Source: an uncultured Oscillibacter sp. (GTDB lineage Bacteria > Bacillota > Clostridia > Oscillospirales > Oscillospiraceae). From it: a stretch of 9,507 nt of DNA. Where the stretch lies: the NCBI GenBank assembly GCA_905236835.1, contig CAJOQY010000104.1:1-9507 (forward strand), in the 5' to 3' direction. Shown here one piece after another: positions 1 to 6,020 of the stretch. Below the pieces are notes generated by a model, which worked only from the letters and a program-made list of their open reading frames with translations, was not told where the DNA came from and made no database searches. A program made the translations under genes and the position numbers. Each line of letters opens with the position of its first letter. Positions within the stretch are counted from its first letter, which is position 1.

Positions 1-1
1 A

Positions 2-328
2 AATCAACGCCGTATCGCGTTGTTACCCGAAAGCGCGTATATTATCAATATCGGACGCGGAAACGCGATTGAACAGGACGCGTTAATCAACGCGTTGAAT
101 ACAAATCAAATCGCTGGCGCGGCGCTGGATGTCATGACGCCGGAGCCGTTGCCGTCCGACAGTCCGTTATGGACCGCGAAAAATCTGGTTCTGACGCCGC
201 ATGTCGCCGGAAATATGACGCTCGGCTATACCGCTGACGCCAATGTAAATTTATTTTGCGAGAATTTAAGCCGTTACGCCAACGGTGAAAAATTAAAATG
301 TCTGATTGACCGGAAACGGGGTTATTAA
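2..328 (+). CDS. D-2-hydroxyacid dehydrogenase, C-terminal part (5' end outside window)
   Basis: This is the last 108 codons of an NAD(P)-dependent D-isomer-specific 2-hydroxyacid dehydrogenase, a family that interconverts 2-keto acids and D-2-hydroxy acids in the cytoplasm. The frame is open from the left edge, so the TTG at 20 is almost certainly an internal Leu codon rather than a start. Visible family signatures are YIINIGRG (the conserved 'F-x-N-x-GRG' stretch of the dinucleotide-binding domain), AGAALDV followed by TPEPLP (which carries the catalytic Glu) and LTPHVAG (which carries the catalytic His). The catalytic Arg would lie upstream of the window. The substrate cannot be told from this fragment; it could be a glyoxylate/hydroxypyruvate reductase, a phosphoglycerate dehydrogenase-like enzyme or another member. 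It ends 135 bases before the alcohol dehydrogenase. There is no GC-rich terminator hairpin in that gap, only a weak AT-only inverted repeat (326-332 with 341-347). Confidence 0.9.
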   Translation, partial: NQRRIALLPESAYIINIGRGNAIEQDALINALNTNQIAGAALDVMTPEPLPSDSPLWTAKNLVLTPHVAGNMTLGYTADANVNLFCENLSRYANGEKLKCLIDRKRGY

Positions 329-463
329 TATAATAATCAATATATTACAGCCCGGATTGAAAAGCGTGGAGGCAATAGACCCCTTACGGTTTAGACATGA
401 ATGATATGAATTAAGCGTTTAGGATATATAATAAAATAAAAATAATCGGGAGGGGAAAATAAT

Positions 464-1648
464 ATGAACGCGTTTCGATTTTACGCCCCGACGCTGTTTG
501 AGTTCGGGGAAGGCGCGGAAAAGAAAACCGGGGATTTGGTCAAACAATTCGGCGGTTCGCGGGTTTTACTGGTCTACGGCGGCGGTTCTATCAAGAAAAA
601 CGGCGCTTATCAGGGCGTCACGGATTCTCTCAAACAAGCCGGGATTGAATGGCTGGAACTGTCCGGGATTCAGCCCAATCCCAGATCGGGCAAAGTATAC
701 GAGGGGATCGAGATTTGCCGGAAAGAAAATCGTGATTTTATACTTGCTGTCGGCGGCGGATCGGCGATTGATACGGCGAAAGCGATTGGCATGGGCGTAT
801 TATACGACGGCGATTTCTGGGACCTGTTCGCCGGGAAAGCGCCGATTGAGAAAACGCTTCCGGTCGGGACGGTTCTGACGATTTCAGCCGCCGGCAGTGA
901 GGGTTCGGACAGTATTGTAATTACACAGGAAAACGGCGGTTTAAAATGGGGCATTCCCAGAACGGATGTTGTCCGGCCCAAATTTTCGATATTAAATCCG
1001 GCGTTTACCTGTACGCTTCCGGCGTTCCAGACGGCTTGCGGCGCGTGTGATATGATGATTCATATTATAGAGCGTTATTTCACCAATACGCCGGATGTGG
1101 ATTTGACGGACAGATTATCAGAGGCGTTATTAAAAACGATTCATGATTCCGCGTTACGGGCGATCAAAAATCCGGATGATATAAGCGCGCGGGCGAATCT
1201 CATGTGGGCGGGAATGCTGGCGCATAATAACTCCGTCGGAATCGGGCGCGTACAGGACTGGGCCTGTCATCAGATTGAACATGAATTATCGGCGTTTTAC
1301 GATGTCGCGCACGGAGCGGGATTGGCCGTCGTGGTCCCGGCGTGGATGGAATATGTGATGAATCATGATATTATGCGTTTCGCGCGTTTCGCCGTGAACG
1401 TGTTCGGCTGTGAAATGGATTTCGCCTACCCGGAACGGACGGCGAGAAAAGGCATTCATCGCCTGCGGGGATTTTTCCGTCATTTGGGACTGCCGTCGAA
1501 TTTCGCGGAACTGGATAAAAATATTAAATTATCGGATATTCCGGCGATAATCGAGCATAGAAAGCAAAAGCCTAACGCGTTCCCGTTCGGGAATTTCGTC
1601 AAGATTGACGAAAAGGGCATGGAAGAAATTCTGCGTCTGTGCGTGTAA
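464..1648 (+). CDS. Iron-containing alcohol dehydrogenase (YqhD/butanol dehydrogenase type)
   Basis: This is a 394-residue, full-length group III metal-dependent alcohol dehydrogenase, expected to interconvert aldehydes and alcohols with NAD(P)H in the cytoplasm, typically as a redox sink in fermenters. The N-terminal nucleotide-binding part has YGGGS at 38-42, which lines up with the GGGS loop linked to NADP(H) preference in E. coli YqhD, and VGGGSAIDTAKAI at 96-108. The predicted metal ligands are all present with YqhD-like spacing: Asp196 and His200 in CDMMIH, then His269 and His283 in the stretch from WACHQIEHE to DVAHG. The ATG is chosen because GGGAGGGG lies a few bases upstream (about 449-456). 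A TATAAT occurs at 427-432, but I found no matching -35, so the promoter is uncertain. The end is followed by an AT-rich gap without a clear terminator. Butanol dehydrogenase and broad aldehyde reductase are equally possible substrates. Whether it is co-transcribed with the dehydrogenase upstream is unknown. Confidence 0.93.
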   Translation: MNAFRFYAPTLFEFGEGAEKKTGDLVKQFGGSRVLLVYGGGSIKKNGAYQGVTDSLKQAGIEWLELSGIQPNPRSGKVYEGIEICRKENRDFILAVGGGSAIDTAKAIGMGVLYDGDFWDLFAGKAPIEKTLPVGTVLTISAAGSEGSDSIVITQENGGLKWGIPRTDVVRPKFSILNPAFTCTLPAFQTACGACDMMIHIIERYFTNTPDVDLTDRLSEALLKTIHDSALRAIKNPDDISARANLMWAGMLAHNNSVGIGRVQDWACHQIEHELSAFYDVAHGAGLAVVVPAWMEYVMNHDIMRFARFAVNVFGCEMDFAYPERTARKGIHRLRGFFRHLGLPSNFAELDKNIKLSDIPAIIEHRKQKPNAFPFGNFVKIDEKGMEEILRLCV

Positions 1649-1689
1649 TCCCGTGTGGGAATGAAAACGCCGGAAAAAATCTTTTCTTG

Positions 1690-1721
1690 TATAAATTTAT
1701 AAATTTTTATAAAATTTTATA
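1690..1721. repeat. Pair of AT-only palindromes in the gap before murG
   Basis: Two perfect AT-only palindromes, TATAAATTTATA (1690-1701) and TATAAAATTTTATA (1708-1721), sit back to back after the alcohol dehydrogenase. A close relative of the first one and its right flank occurs after ftsZ (5877-5898). The sequence shows no associated gene. It could be a weak termination or DNA-bending region. Confidence 0.4.
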
Positions 1722-1741
1722 GAATCCCGACAAAAAAAGAT

Positions 1742-1841
1742 TTGTTTCGTCGAGAAAATAGATTATATTTGCTGTAATATATATTCGCCGCGACTGATAA
1801 AATATTTTGCCGGAGAGATGATAAATATTATAAGCTATAAT
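1742..1841 (+). promoter_or_regulatory. Weak candidate promoters upstream of murG
   Basis: The gap at 1649-1864 holds no gene. Two imperfect promoter hints are visible: TTGTTT (1742-1747) with a 16-base spacer to TATATT (1764-1769), and an isolated perfect -10 TATAAT at 1836-1841 that lacks a good -35 at 16-18 bases. Either could start the murG-ftsQ transcript. Neither is strong. Confidence 0.25.
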
Positions 1842-1864
1842 AAATAAAGAGGCTGTATCAGGGG

Positions 1865-3049
1865 GTGGCGCGTCTGGCGCGGAAAGTGAGAAAAATAAAA
1901 AAATTTGATCGGGTGTTGTTCACTTGCGGCGGAACGGCGGGTCATGTCAATCCGGCGTTGGCGCTGGCCCGTCTGATTCGTGAGGAAAATCCGGGCGCGA
2001 AATTTTTATTTGTCGGCGCGGATCGCGGTTTGGAACGGGATTTAATCACAAAAGCCGGATATGATTTCAAATCCGTGCATATTTCCAGCTTCCACAGGTC
2101 ATTCCAGCCGAAAGAAATACGGCATAATATGATTTCAGTCTTGAATTTATTCCGGTCGCCGCGCGAGGCGAAAGCGATTTTACGCGAATTCCAGCCGGAC
2201 GCGGTGATCGGAACCGGCGGTTACGCGAGCTATCCGGCGGTAAAAGCGGCGTATCAGATGGGAATCCCGACAGCCGTGCATGAGTCGAACATGGTCCCGG
2301 GTCTGGCGACGAAATTATTAGAGCCGTATGCGGATTGTATCATGACGGGCTTTGAGGCGGCGCGGGACGGATATAAACATCCGGATAAAATTATTATCAC
2401 GGGGACGCCGGTCCGGGGGGATTTTTTCATCCGGACGAAACGGGAAGCGAAACGGGAATTAAATCTTGACGAGAACAAGCCTCTTATTGTGTCTTTCTGG
2501 GGGTCTCTGGGGGCGTCTGGCATGAACCGCGTGATGGCGGATTTTATCGCGCTGGAAGCGAAAAAAACGCCGTTTTATCATATGCACGCCGCCGGAAAAG
2601 ACGGGTATCCCATGATTTTAAATTTATTAAAGCAAAAAAATATAGATTTAAAATCCAATCCGGATATTAAAATTTTAGAATATATATATAATATGCCGGT
2701 TGTCATGCGGGCGGCGGATCTGGTAATATCCAGAGCGGGCGCGTCCACGATCAGCGAACTGACGGCGCTGGGCGTCCCGGCGGTCTTGGTCCCGTCGCCG
2801 TTCGTGACGAATCATCATCAGGAGAAAAACGCGAAAGCGCTGGAAACCGCCGGGGGCGCGGCGGTATTATCGGAAGAAACCTGCACGGGGCAATTATTAT
2901 TCCAGACAGCGGCGGGCGTTTTACATGACAAAGACCAATATATTCAAATGCAACGCGCGATGGCTTCTCTTGGCATTCCGGACGCGGCGGAGCGGATTTT
3001 ATACGCCGTCCGGAATATCGGAAACGAAGCGGAATCAATAGCGAAATAG
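1865..3049 (+). CDS. murG: UDP-GlcNAc:lipid I N-acetylglucosaminyltransferase MurG
   Basis: MurG transfers GlcNAc from UDP-GlcNAc to lipid I (undecaprenyl-PP-MurNAc-pentapeptide) on the inner face of the membrane, giving lipid II, the last cytoplasmic-side step of peptidoglycan precursor synthesis. This 394-residue GT-B (GT28) protein shows the family motifs in order: the glycine loop CGGTAGHVNP (21-30, with His27), IGTGGYASYP (115-124), HESNMVPG (139-146), the inter-domain FWGSLGASGMN (211-221), SRAGASTISEL (289-299, with Glu298) and PSPFVTNHHQEKNA (310-323), the UDP-GlcNAc contact region. There is no signal peptide. The start is GTG, and the choice is uncertain: AAAGAGG at 1846-1852 is rather far from 1865, and a GTG at 1886 would give a family-like N-terminus (MRKIKKFDRVLF). 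The ftsQ gene follows within 90 bases without a terminator, so they probably form one operon. No murB or murA lies between them. Confidence 0.95.
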   Translation: MARLARKVRKIKKFDRVLFTCGGTAGHVNPALALARLIREENPGAKFLFVGADRGLERDLITKAGYDFKSVHISSFHRSFQPKEIRHNMISVLNLFRSPREAKAILREFQPDAVIGTGGYASYPAVKAAYQMGIPTAVHESNMVPGLATKLLEPYADCIMTGFEAARDGYKHPDKIIITGTPVRGDFFIRTKREAKRELNLDENKPLIVSFWGSLGASGMNRVMADFIALEAKKTPFYHMHAAGKDGYPMILNLLKQKNIDLKSNPDIKILEYIYNMPVVMRAADLVISRAGASTISELTALGVPAVLVPSPFVTNHHQEKNAKALETAGGAAVLSEETCTGQLLFQTAAGVLHDKDQYIQMQRAMASLGIPDAAERILYAVRNIGNEAESIAK

Positions 3050-3121
3050 CGGGAATAAACGGGAATCAAGATAGAGTTAAACGGCGGAATATCTGGAACG
3101 AATGGGAAAGAAATCAATATT

Positions 3122-3125
3122 GGAG
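3122..3125 (+). promoter_or_regulatory. Shine-Dalgarno that favours the 3135 start of ftsQ
   Basis: GGAG lies 9 bases before the ATG at 3135. The earlier in-frame ATG at 3102 has no comparable purine-rich site in front of it, so the downstream start is preferred. Confidence 0.5.
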
Positions 3126-3134
3126 CGGGTTGGC

Positions 3135-4226
3135 ATGGCAGACAGGAGACAATCTGAAACGCGGGACGGGACAGCCGGACGATCCGGGACAGCCGCGCGG
3201 CGTCGGAGACGCCGTTCAAGCGTCAAATCCGGGACGCGGTCCGGATTTCCACGCGCCGCGTCCGGTTCTCAATCAAAATTAAAATCAAGATCAAAATCAA
3301 ATCCGGACACGGGGGCGGAATCGGCGGGCTTCGCGTCAGATACGGAAACGGGCTTCCGGTCGGGCGCGGAATCGGATTTATCAAAAATATTATTCAATAG
3401 ATTTCATATGTCCGATACGCCGCGGGACGGGACGCGGGAATCCCGCCGCCGCTCCGAAAACGGCGCGGCCAAACGCCGCTCAGGCCGTCGGCATCGCCGG
3501 ATTGAAACCGGTTATTTGTTTCGTTTTCTGTCCATGTTCGTGATTTTTGTCTGCGTATTCGCGGCGCTGACCATGTTTTTCCGGGTCAAGACCGTCGCCG
3601 TCACGGGCGAGTGGATTTACACGGCGGCGGAAATTCAAAAAGCGTCCGGCGTGGCCGACGGGGATAATTTGTTTTTTTTGAATAAATTCAACGTCCGAGA
3701 TAAAATCTATCAGGCCCTGCCTTATCTGGAAGAAGTAAGAATCAGGCGGGAACTGCCTGACACGCTTGTGATCGAAGTGAAAGAATGCCGCACGCCGATG
3801 GAAATCGATCAGGACGGAACCGCGTGGATATTTAATTCAGCCGGAAAAATCATAGACCGGCGCGACATCGGGACAACCCGTTGGGCGCGCGTGACCGGAT
3901 GCCGCCTGCTTTCGCCGTCGCTGGGAACTTATATCGCGCTGGATACGAATTTGGCTGTCAAGCAGGAAAGTTTGTTAAATCTCATGACGGCGCTGCGTGA
4001 CGCGGACATGACGGAAGCCGCGGGCGGGATTCATTTGGAAGAGGCGTCCTGTCTGCGCATGGATTACGCGGAGAGATTTTCCGTCAAACTGCCTTACGCG
4101 GCGGATTATCCGCGCAAACTCCGGACGCTGGAAAAATTATTGCAAGACGAAAAAATTCAGGACAATATGACCGGAACTTTTGATTTAACCAGAGACGAGG
4201 CGCAATATTTCCAGCCGGACGAATAA
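3135..4226 (+). CDS. ftsQ: Cell division protein FtsQ/DivIB
   Basis: FtsQ/DivIB is a bitopic divisome protein that joins FtsL and FtsB/DivIC and helps control septal peptidoglycan synthesis. Numbered from the alternative ATG at 3102, the protein has a long cytoplasmic tail (1-137), one membrane segment (about 138-160, FLSMFVIFVCVFAALTMFF at its core), a FtsQ-type POTRA domain (about 161-228, beginning FRVKTVAVTGEW, with PYLEEVRIRRELPDTLVIEV near its end) and an extracytoplasmic beta domain to residue 374. The ATG at 3135 (residue 12) is preferred because of its GGAG. The tail is unusually long and is rich in Arg, Ser and Lys, including a run of six Arg (33-38) and (K/R)S dipeptides encoded by a hexamer repeat. 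It sits between murG and ftsZ, the expected place in a reduced division cluster. The tail is low in sequence information, so family assignment rests on the topology, the POTRA domain and the context. Confidence 0.88.
   Translation: MADRRQSETRDGTAGRSGTAARRRRRRSSVKSGTRSGFPRAASGSQSKLKSRSKSNPDTGAESAGFASDTETGFRSGAESDLSKILFNRFHMSDTPRDGTRESRRRSENGAAKRRSGRRHRRIETGYLFRFLSMFVIFVCVFAALTMFFRVKTVAVTGEWIYTAAEIQKASGVADGDNLFFLNKFNVRDKIYQALPYLEEVRIRRELPDTLVIEVKECRTPMEIDQDGTAWIFNSAGKIIDRRDIGTTRWARVTGCRLLSPSLGTYIALDTNLAVKQESLLNLMTALRDADMTEAAGGIHLEEASCLRMDYAERFSVKLPYAADYPRKLRTLEKLLQDEKIQDNMTGTFDLTRDEAQYFQPDE
3270..3299 (+). repeat. Five tandem AAATCA-like hexamers inside ftsQ
   Basis: The five units are CAATCA, AAATTA, AAATCA, AGATCA and AAATCA, end to end. 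They are in frame with ftsQ and encode QSKLKSRSKS, a basic Ser/Lys dipeptide repeat in the cytoplasmic tail. Repeats in the same phase as the codons expand and contract without shifting the frame. Confidence 0.7.
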
Positions 4227-4297
4227 ATCCCGGGGATTGAAAAATTTAAAAAATTTTAAAAATTTTTTAAAAATTATAAAATCACGGAAAAAGGGGC

Positions 4298-4326
4298 TTG
4301 ACCTTCCGGAAAAAGTGTCATACAAT
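4298..4326 (+). promoter_or_regulatory. Sigma-A type promoter of ftsZ
   Basis: TTGACC (4298-4303) and TACAAT (4321-4326) are separated by exactly 17 bases. Each box differs from consensus at one position. Transcription should start near 4333, giving an ftsZ leader of about 280 bases. ftsZ is therefore probably expressed independently of murG-ftsQ. Confidence 0.8.
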
Positions 4327-4328
4327 AA

Positions 4329-4350
4329 GCGGGACAAATCAGCGTCCCGC
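4329..4350. promoter_or_regulatory. Inverted repeat across the predicted ftsZ transcription start
   Basis: GCGGGAC (4329-4335) and GTCCCGC (4344-4350) are perfect complements around an 8-base centre. They lie 2 bases after the -10 box, so they overlap the predicted start of transcription. This suits an operator. Because the left arm would be only partly transcribed, an RNA hairpin is less likely. Confidence 0.45.
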
Positions 4351-4373
4351 GTTGGGATCAAAACGGGCGTTCT

Positions 4374-4410
4374 GTCCGCCGCTTGTCTGAACGAAACAAG
4401 CGCGGCGGAC
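4374..4410 (+). promoter_or_regulatory. GC-rich hairpin in the ftsZ leader RNA
   Basis: GTCCGCCGCTTGT (4374-4386) pairs with ACAAGC plus GGCGGAC (4396-4401 and 4404-4410) with a 2-base bulge (4402-4403) and a 9-base loop: 13 base pairs in all. No T-run follows, so it is not a simple terminator. It might stabilise the mRNA or expose and hide a protein or RNA binding site. Confidence 0.5.
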
Positions 4411-4531
4411 GCGGACAAAACCGGAATCAATCTCGGGAATGATCTGACCGGCGTTTGATTCCGTCAAAATCAAAAATCAGCAAATCAGGCGGTACGGGCT
4501 TTGATATGATTATAATATTAATAATAGCCTT

Positions 4532-4547
4532 GATTGTCATGACAATC
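4532..4547. promoter_or_regulatory. 16-base perfect palindrome upstream of ftsZ
   Basis: GATTGTCATGACAATC is its own reverse complement. It lies 69 bases before the ftsZ ATG and 15 bases after an isolated TATAAT (4511-4516). The size and symmetry fit an operator for a dimeric regulator. No specific regulator is recognised. Confidence 0.45.
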
Positions 4548-4603
4548 GCGACGGCAATAATATTTATCATAAAACGAAACCGCGCGCCGCTGTACAGAAG
4601 GGC

Positions 4604-4609
4604 AGGAGG
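4604..4609 (+). promoter_or_regulatory. Shine-Dalgarno that decides the ftsZ start
   Basis: A full AGGAGG lies 7 bases before the ATG at 4617. It marks 4617 as the main start even though the frame is open for 54 more codons upstream. Confidence 0.85.
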
Positions 4610-4616
4610 CAGTGAT

Positions 4617-5834
4617 ATGGCATTTGGATTGGATACCGGTCCGGAGACTGTCGTGAACATCAGGGTAATTGGTGTCGGCGGCGCGGGCAGCAATGTTGTC
4701 AACCGTATGGTCACATCCGGATCAAAAGGCATTGATTTTGTGGCGATTAACACGGACAAGCAGGCGCTGGGCGTATCCAGCGCAACTTCCAAGATTCAGA
4801 TCGGCGAAAAGCTGACCCATGGACAGGGCGCGGGGTCCAATCCGGATATTGGACGCAAATCGGCGGAGGAAAGCCGCAATCAGCTCGCCAAGGCGCTGGA
4901 AGATACGGATATGGTATTTATTACCGCCGGCATGGGCGGCGGGACAGGCACCGGCGCGGCTCCTGTCATCGCGGAGATCGCGAAAGAAATGGATATTTTA
5001 ACCGTCGCCGTCGTGACAAAGCCATTCGGCTTTGAAGGCCCCCGCCGTATGCGCGCCGCCGAGGCCGGCATCGCCGAACTCCAAAGCAAAGTCGATTCCC
5101 TTGTGATTATCCCCAATGAGCGGCTGAAATTCGCCACGGATCAAAAAATCACGTTCCAGAACGCGTTTGAAATCGCCGATGACGTTTTACGTCAGGCCGT
5201 GCAGTCTATATCTGATTTAATACGCGACACGGGATTTATCAATCTCGATTTCGCCGACGTGACAGCCGTGATGAAAGACGCCGGCATGGCGCATATGGGC
5301 GTCGGACGCGCCGGGGGCAAGGGCAAAGCCGAAGAAGCCGCCCGTATGGCGATTTCCAGCCCGTTGCTCGAAACATCCATCGAGGGCGCGCGCGGTATTT
5401 TGATTAATATTACCGGTTCTCCCGATATTGGTCTTGAGGAAGTGGATCAGGCCGCCAGTCTCGTTCAGCAGGCCGTACATCCGGACGCCCTCACGATTTT
5501 CGGCGCGACTTTCGACGAAACATTAGATGACGAAATTCGCGTAACCGTGATCGCCACCGGATTTGAGAAGCCCGAAGGCGTTCCCCAGAACAACGGTCCT
5601 GTCCGGCGCGCCGTGGAAGCGACCATCGCGCCGCGTTCCGCGCCGGTGAATATGAACAAGCCTGTCGAGTCCGGCGCGGCGGCTGATAATATCAATCATG
5701 CCGCGCCGCCCCCGGCGGCAAGCGCTCCCGCGCCTGCCACGCCGCCCCCCGCGCCGAATCCGGCGTCCGCGGCGAAACCCACCACGGAGGACGATTACTG
5801 GGCGTCCCTGTTCCAGATATTCAAAGACCGGTAA
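4617..5834 (+). CDS. ftsZ: Cell division GTPase FtsZ
   Basis: FtsZ is the tubulin-like GTPase that polymerises at midcell into the Z-ring and recruits the divisome. The 405-residue product shows the nucleotide-binding loop VGGAGSNVVNRM (20-31), NTDKQAL (45-51), the tubulin signature GGGTGTG (107-113), NERL (167-170) and the T7 catalytic loop NLDFADV (209-215, with Asp211 and Asp214) followed by GMAHMGVG. The GTPase and C-terminal domains end near 318. A Pro/Ala-rich linker (about 319-388) and a short tail EDDYWASLFQIFKDR (391-405) follow. That tail lacks the usual IPxFLR-like core. The start is set by AGGAGG at 4604-4609. The gene has its own promoter and a strong terminator. It uses GCC for Ala far more than murG, where GCG dominates, which suggests high expression. 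An in-frame membrane-like extension upstream is discussed in the findings. Confidence 0.97.
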   Translation: MAFGLDTGPETVVNIRVIGVGGAGSNVVNRMVTSGSKGIDFVAINTDKQALGVSSATSKIQIGEKLTHGQGAGSNPDIGRKSAEESRNQLAKALEDTDMVFITAGMGGGTGTGAAPVIAEIAKEMDILTVAVVTKPFGFEGPRRMRAAEAGIAELQSKVDSLVIIPNERLKFATDQKITFQNAFEIADDVLRQAVQSISDLIRDTGFINLDFADVTAVMKDAGMAHMGVGRAGGKGKAEEAARMAISSPLLETSIEGARGILINITGSPDIGLEEVDQAASLVQQAVHPDALTIFGATFDETLDDEIRVTVIATGFEKPEGVPQNNGPVRRAVEATIAPRSAPVNMNKPVESGAAADNINHAAPPPAASAPAPATPPPAPNPASAAKPTTEDDYWASLFQIFKDR

Positions 5835-5844
5835 AAAATATCAC

Positions 5845-5877
5845 ACATCCCTCCCCGTTCCGGGAGGGGTGTTTTTT
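5845..5877 (+). terminator. Rho-independent terminator of ftsZ
   Basis: An 11-base-pair stem, ACATCCCTCCC (5845-5855) with GGGAGGGGTGT (5862-5872) including one G-T pair, has a 6-base loop and runs into six T (5872-5877). Confidence 0.92.
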
Positions 5878-5898
5878 ATAAATTTATAATTTTTATAA
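5876..5898. repeat. AT-only palindrome after ftsZ, related to the one before murG
   Basis: TTATAAATTTATAA (5876-5889) is a perfect palindrome. Together with its right flank it matches 1690-1712 except for one missing A and one late mismatch. Confidence 0.35.
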
Positions 5899-5931
5899 TA
5901 TCATGCGCGGCGATCTGTGAAGGCGCGGGCA

Positions 5932-5960
5932 TTGCATTTTAATATTGCCTGTGATATAAT
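5932..5960 (+). promoter_or_regulatory. Sigma-A type promoter of the ROK kinase gene
   Basis: TTGCAT (5932-5937) and a perfect TATAAT (5955-5960) are 17 bases apart, with an extended -10 TG at 5952-5953. Start of transcription should be near 5967, leaving a leader of about 54 bases. Confidence 0.8.
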
Positions 5961-6020
5961 AATTTTATCAAACGGAATATGCTGGAATGATATAAAATAA
6001 ACGAAATATGGGGTGGAATT

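Larger units (their letters stand above)
4227..4616 (+). other. 390-base regulatory gap between ftsQ and ftsZ
   Basis: There is no convincing separate gene here. From left to right it holds an A/T homopolymer stretch of alternating A- and T-runs (about 4239-4280), a strong promoter (4298-4326), a palindrome over the predicted start of transcription (4329-4350), a GC-rich leader hairpin (4374-4410), AAATCAG copies at 4336, 4474 and 4482, an isolated TATAAT at 4511-4516, a 16-base palindrome (4532-4547) and the ftsZ ribosome binding site. From 4455 onward the ftsZ frame stays open, and codons from the ATG at 4506 encode a hydrophobic segment. I treat this as leader, with an N-terminal extension of FtsZ as the alternative. 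Confidence 0.6.

Noticed and set aside
20..328. TTG at 20 as start of a small dehydrogenase-like protein
   Set aside because: The frame is open to the left edge and the fragment begins in the middle of the conserved nucleotide-binding fold, so the gene is cut by the window, not short.
4237..4458. 73-codon frame after ftsQ
   Set aside because: It runs through an A/T homopolymer stretch, the ftsZ promoter and the leader hairpin. Its composition is explained by these elements, and it has no ribosome binding site.
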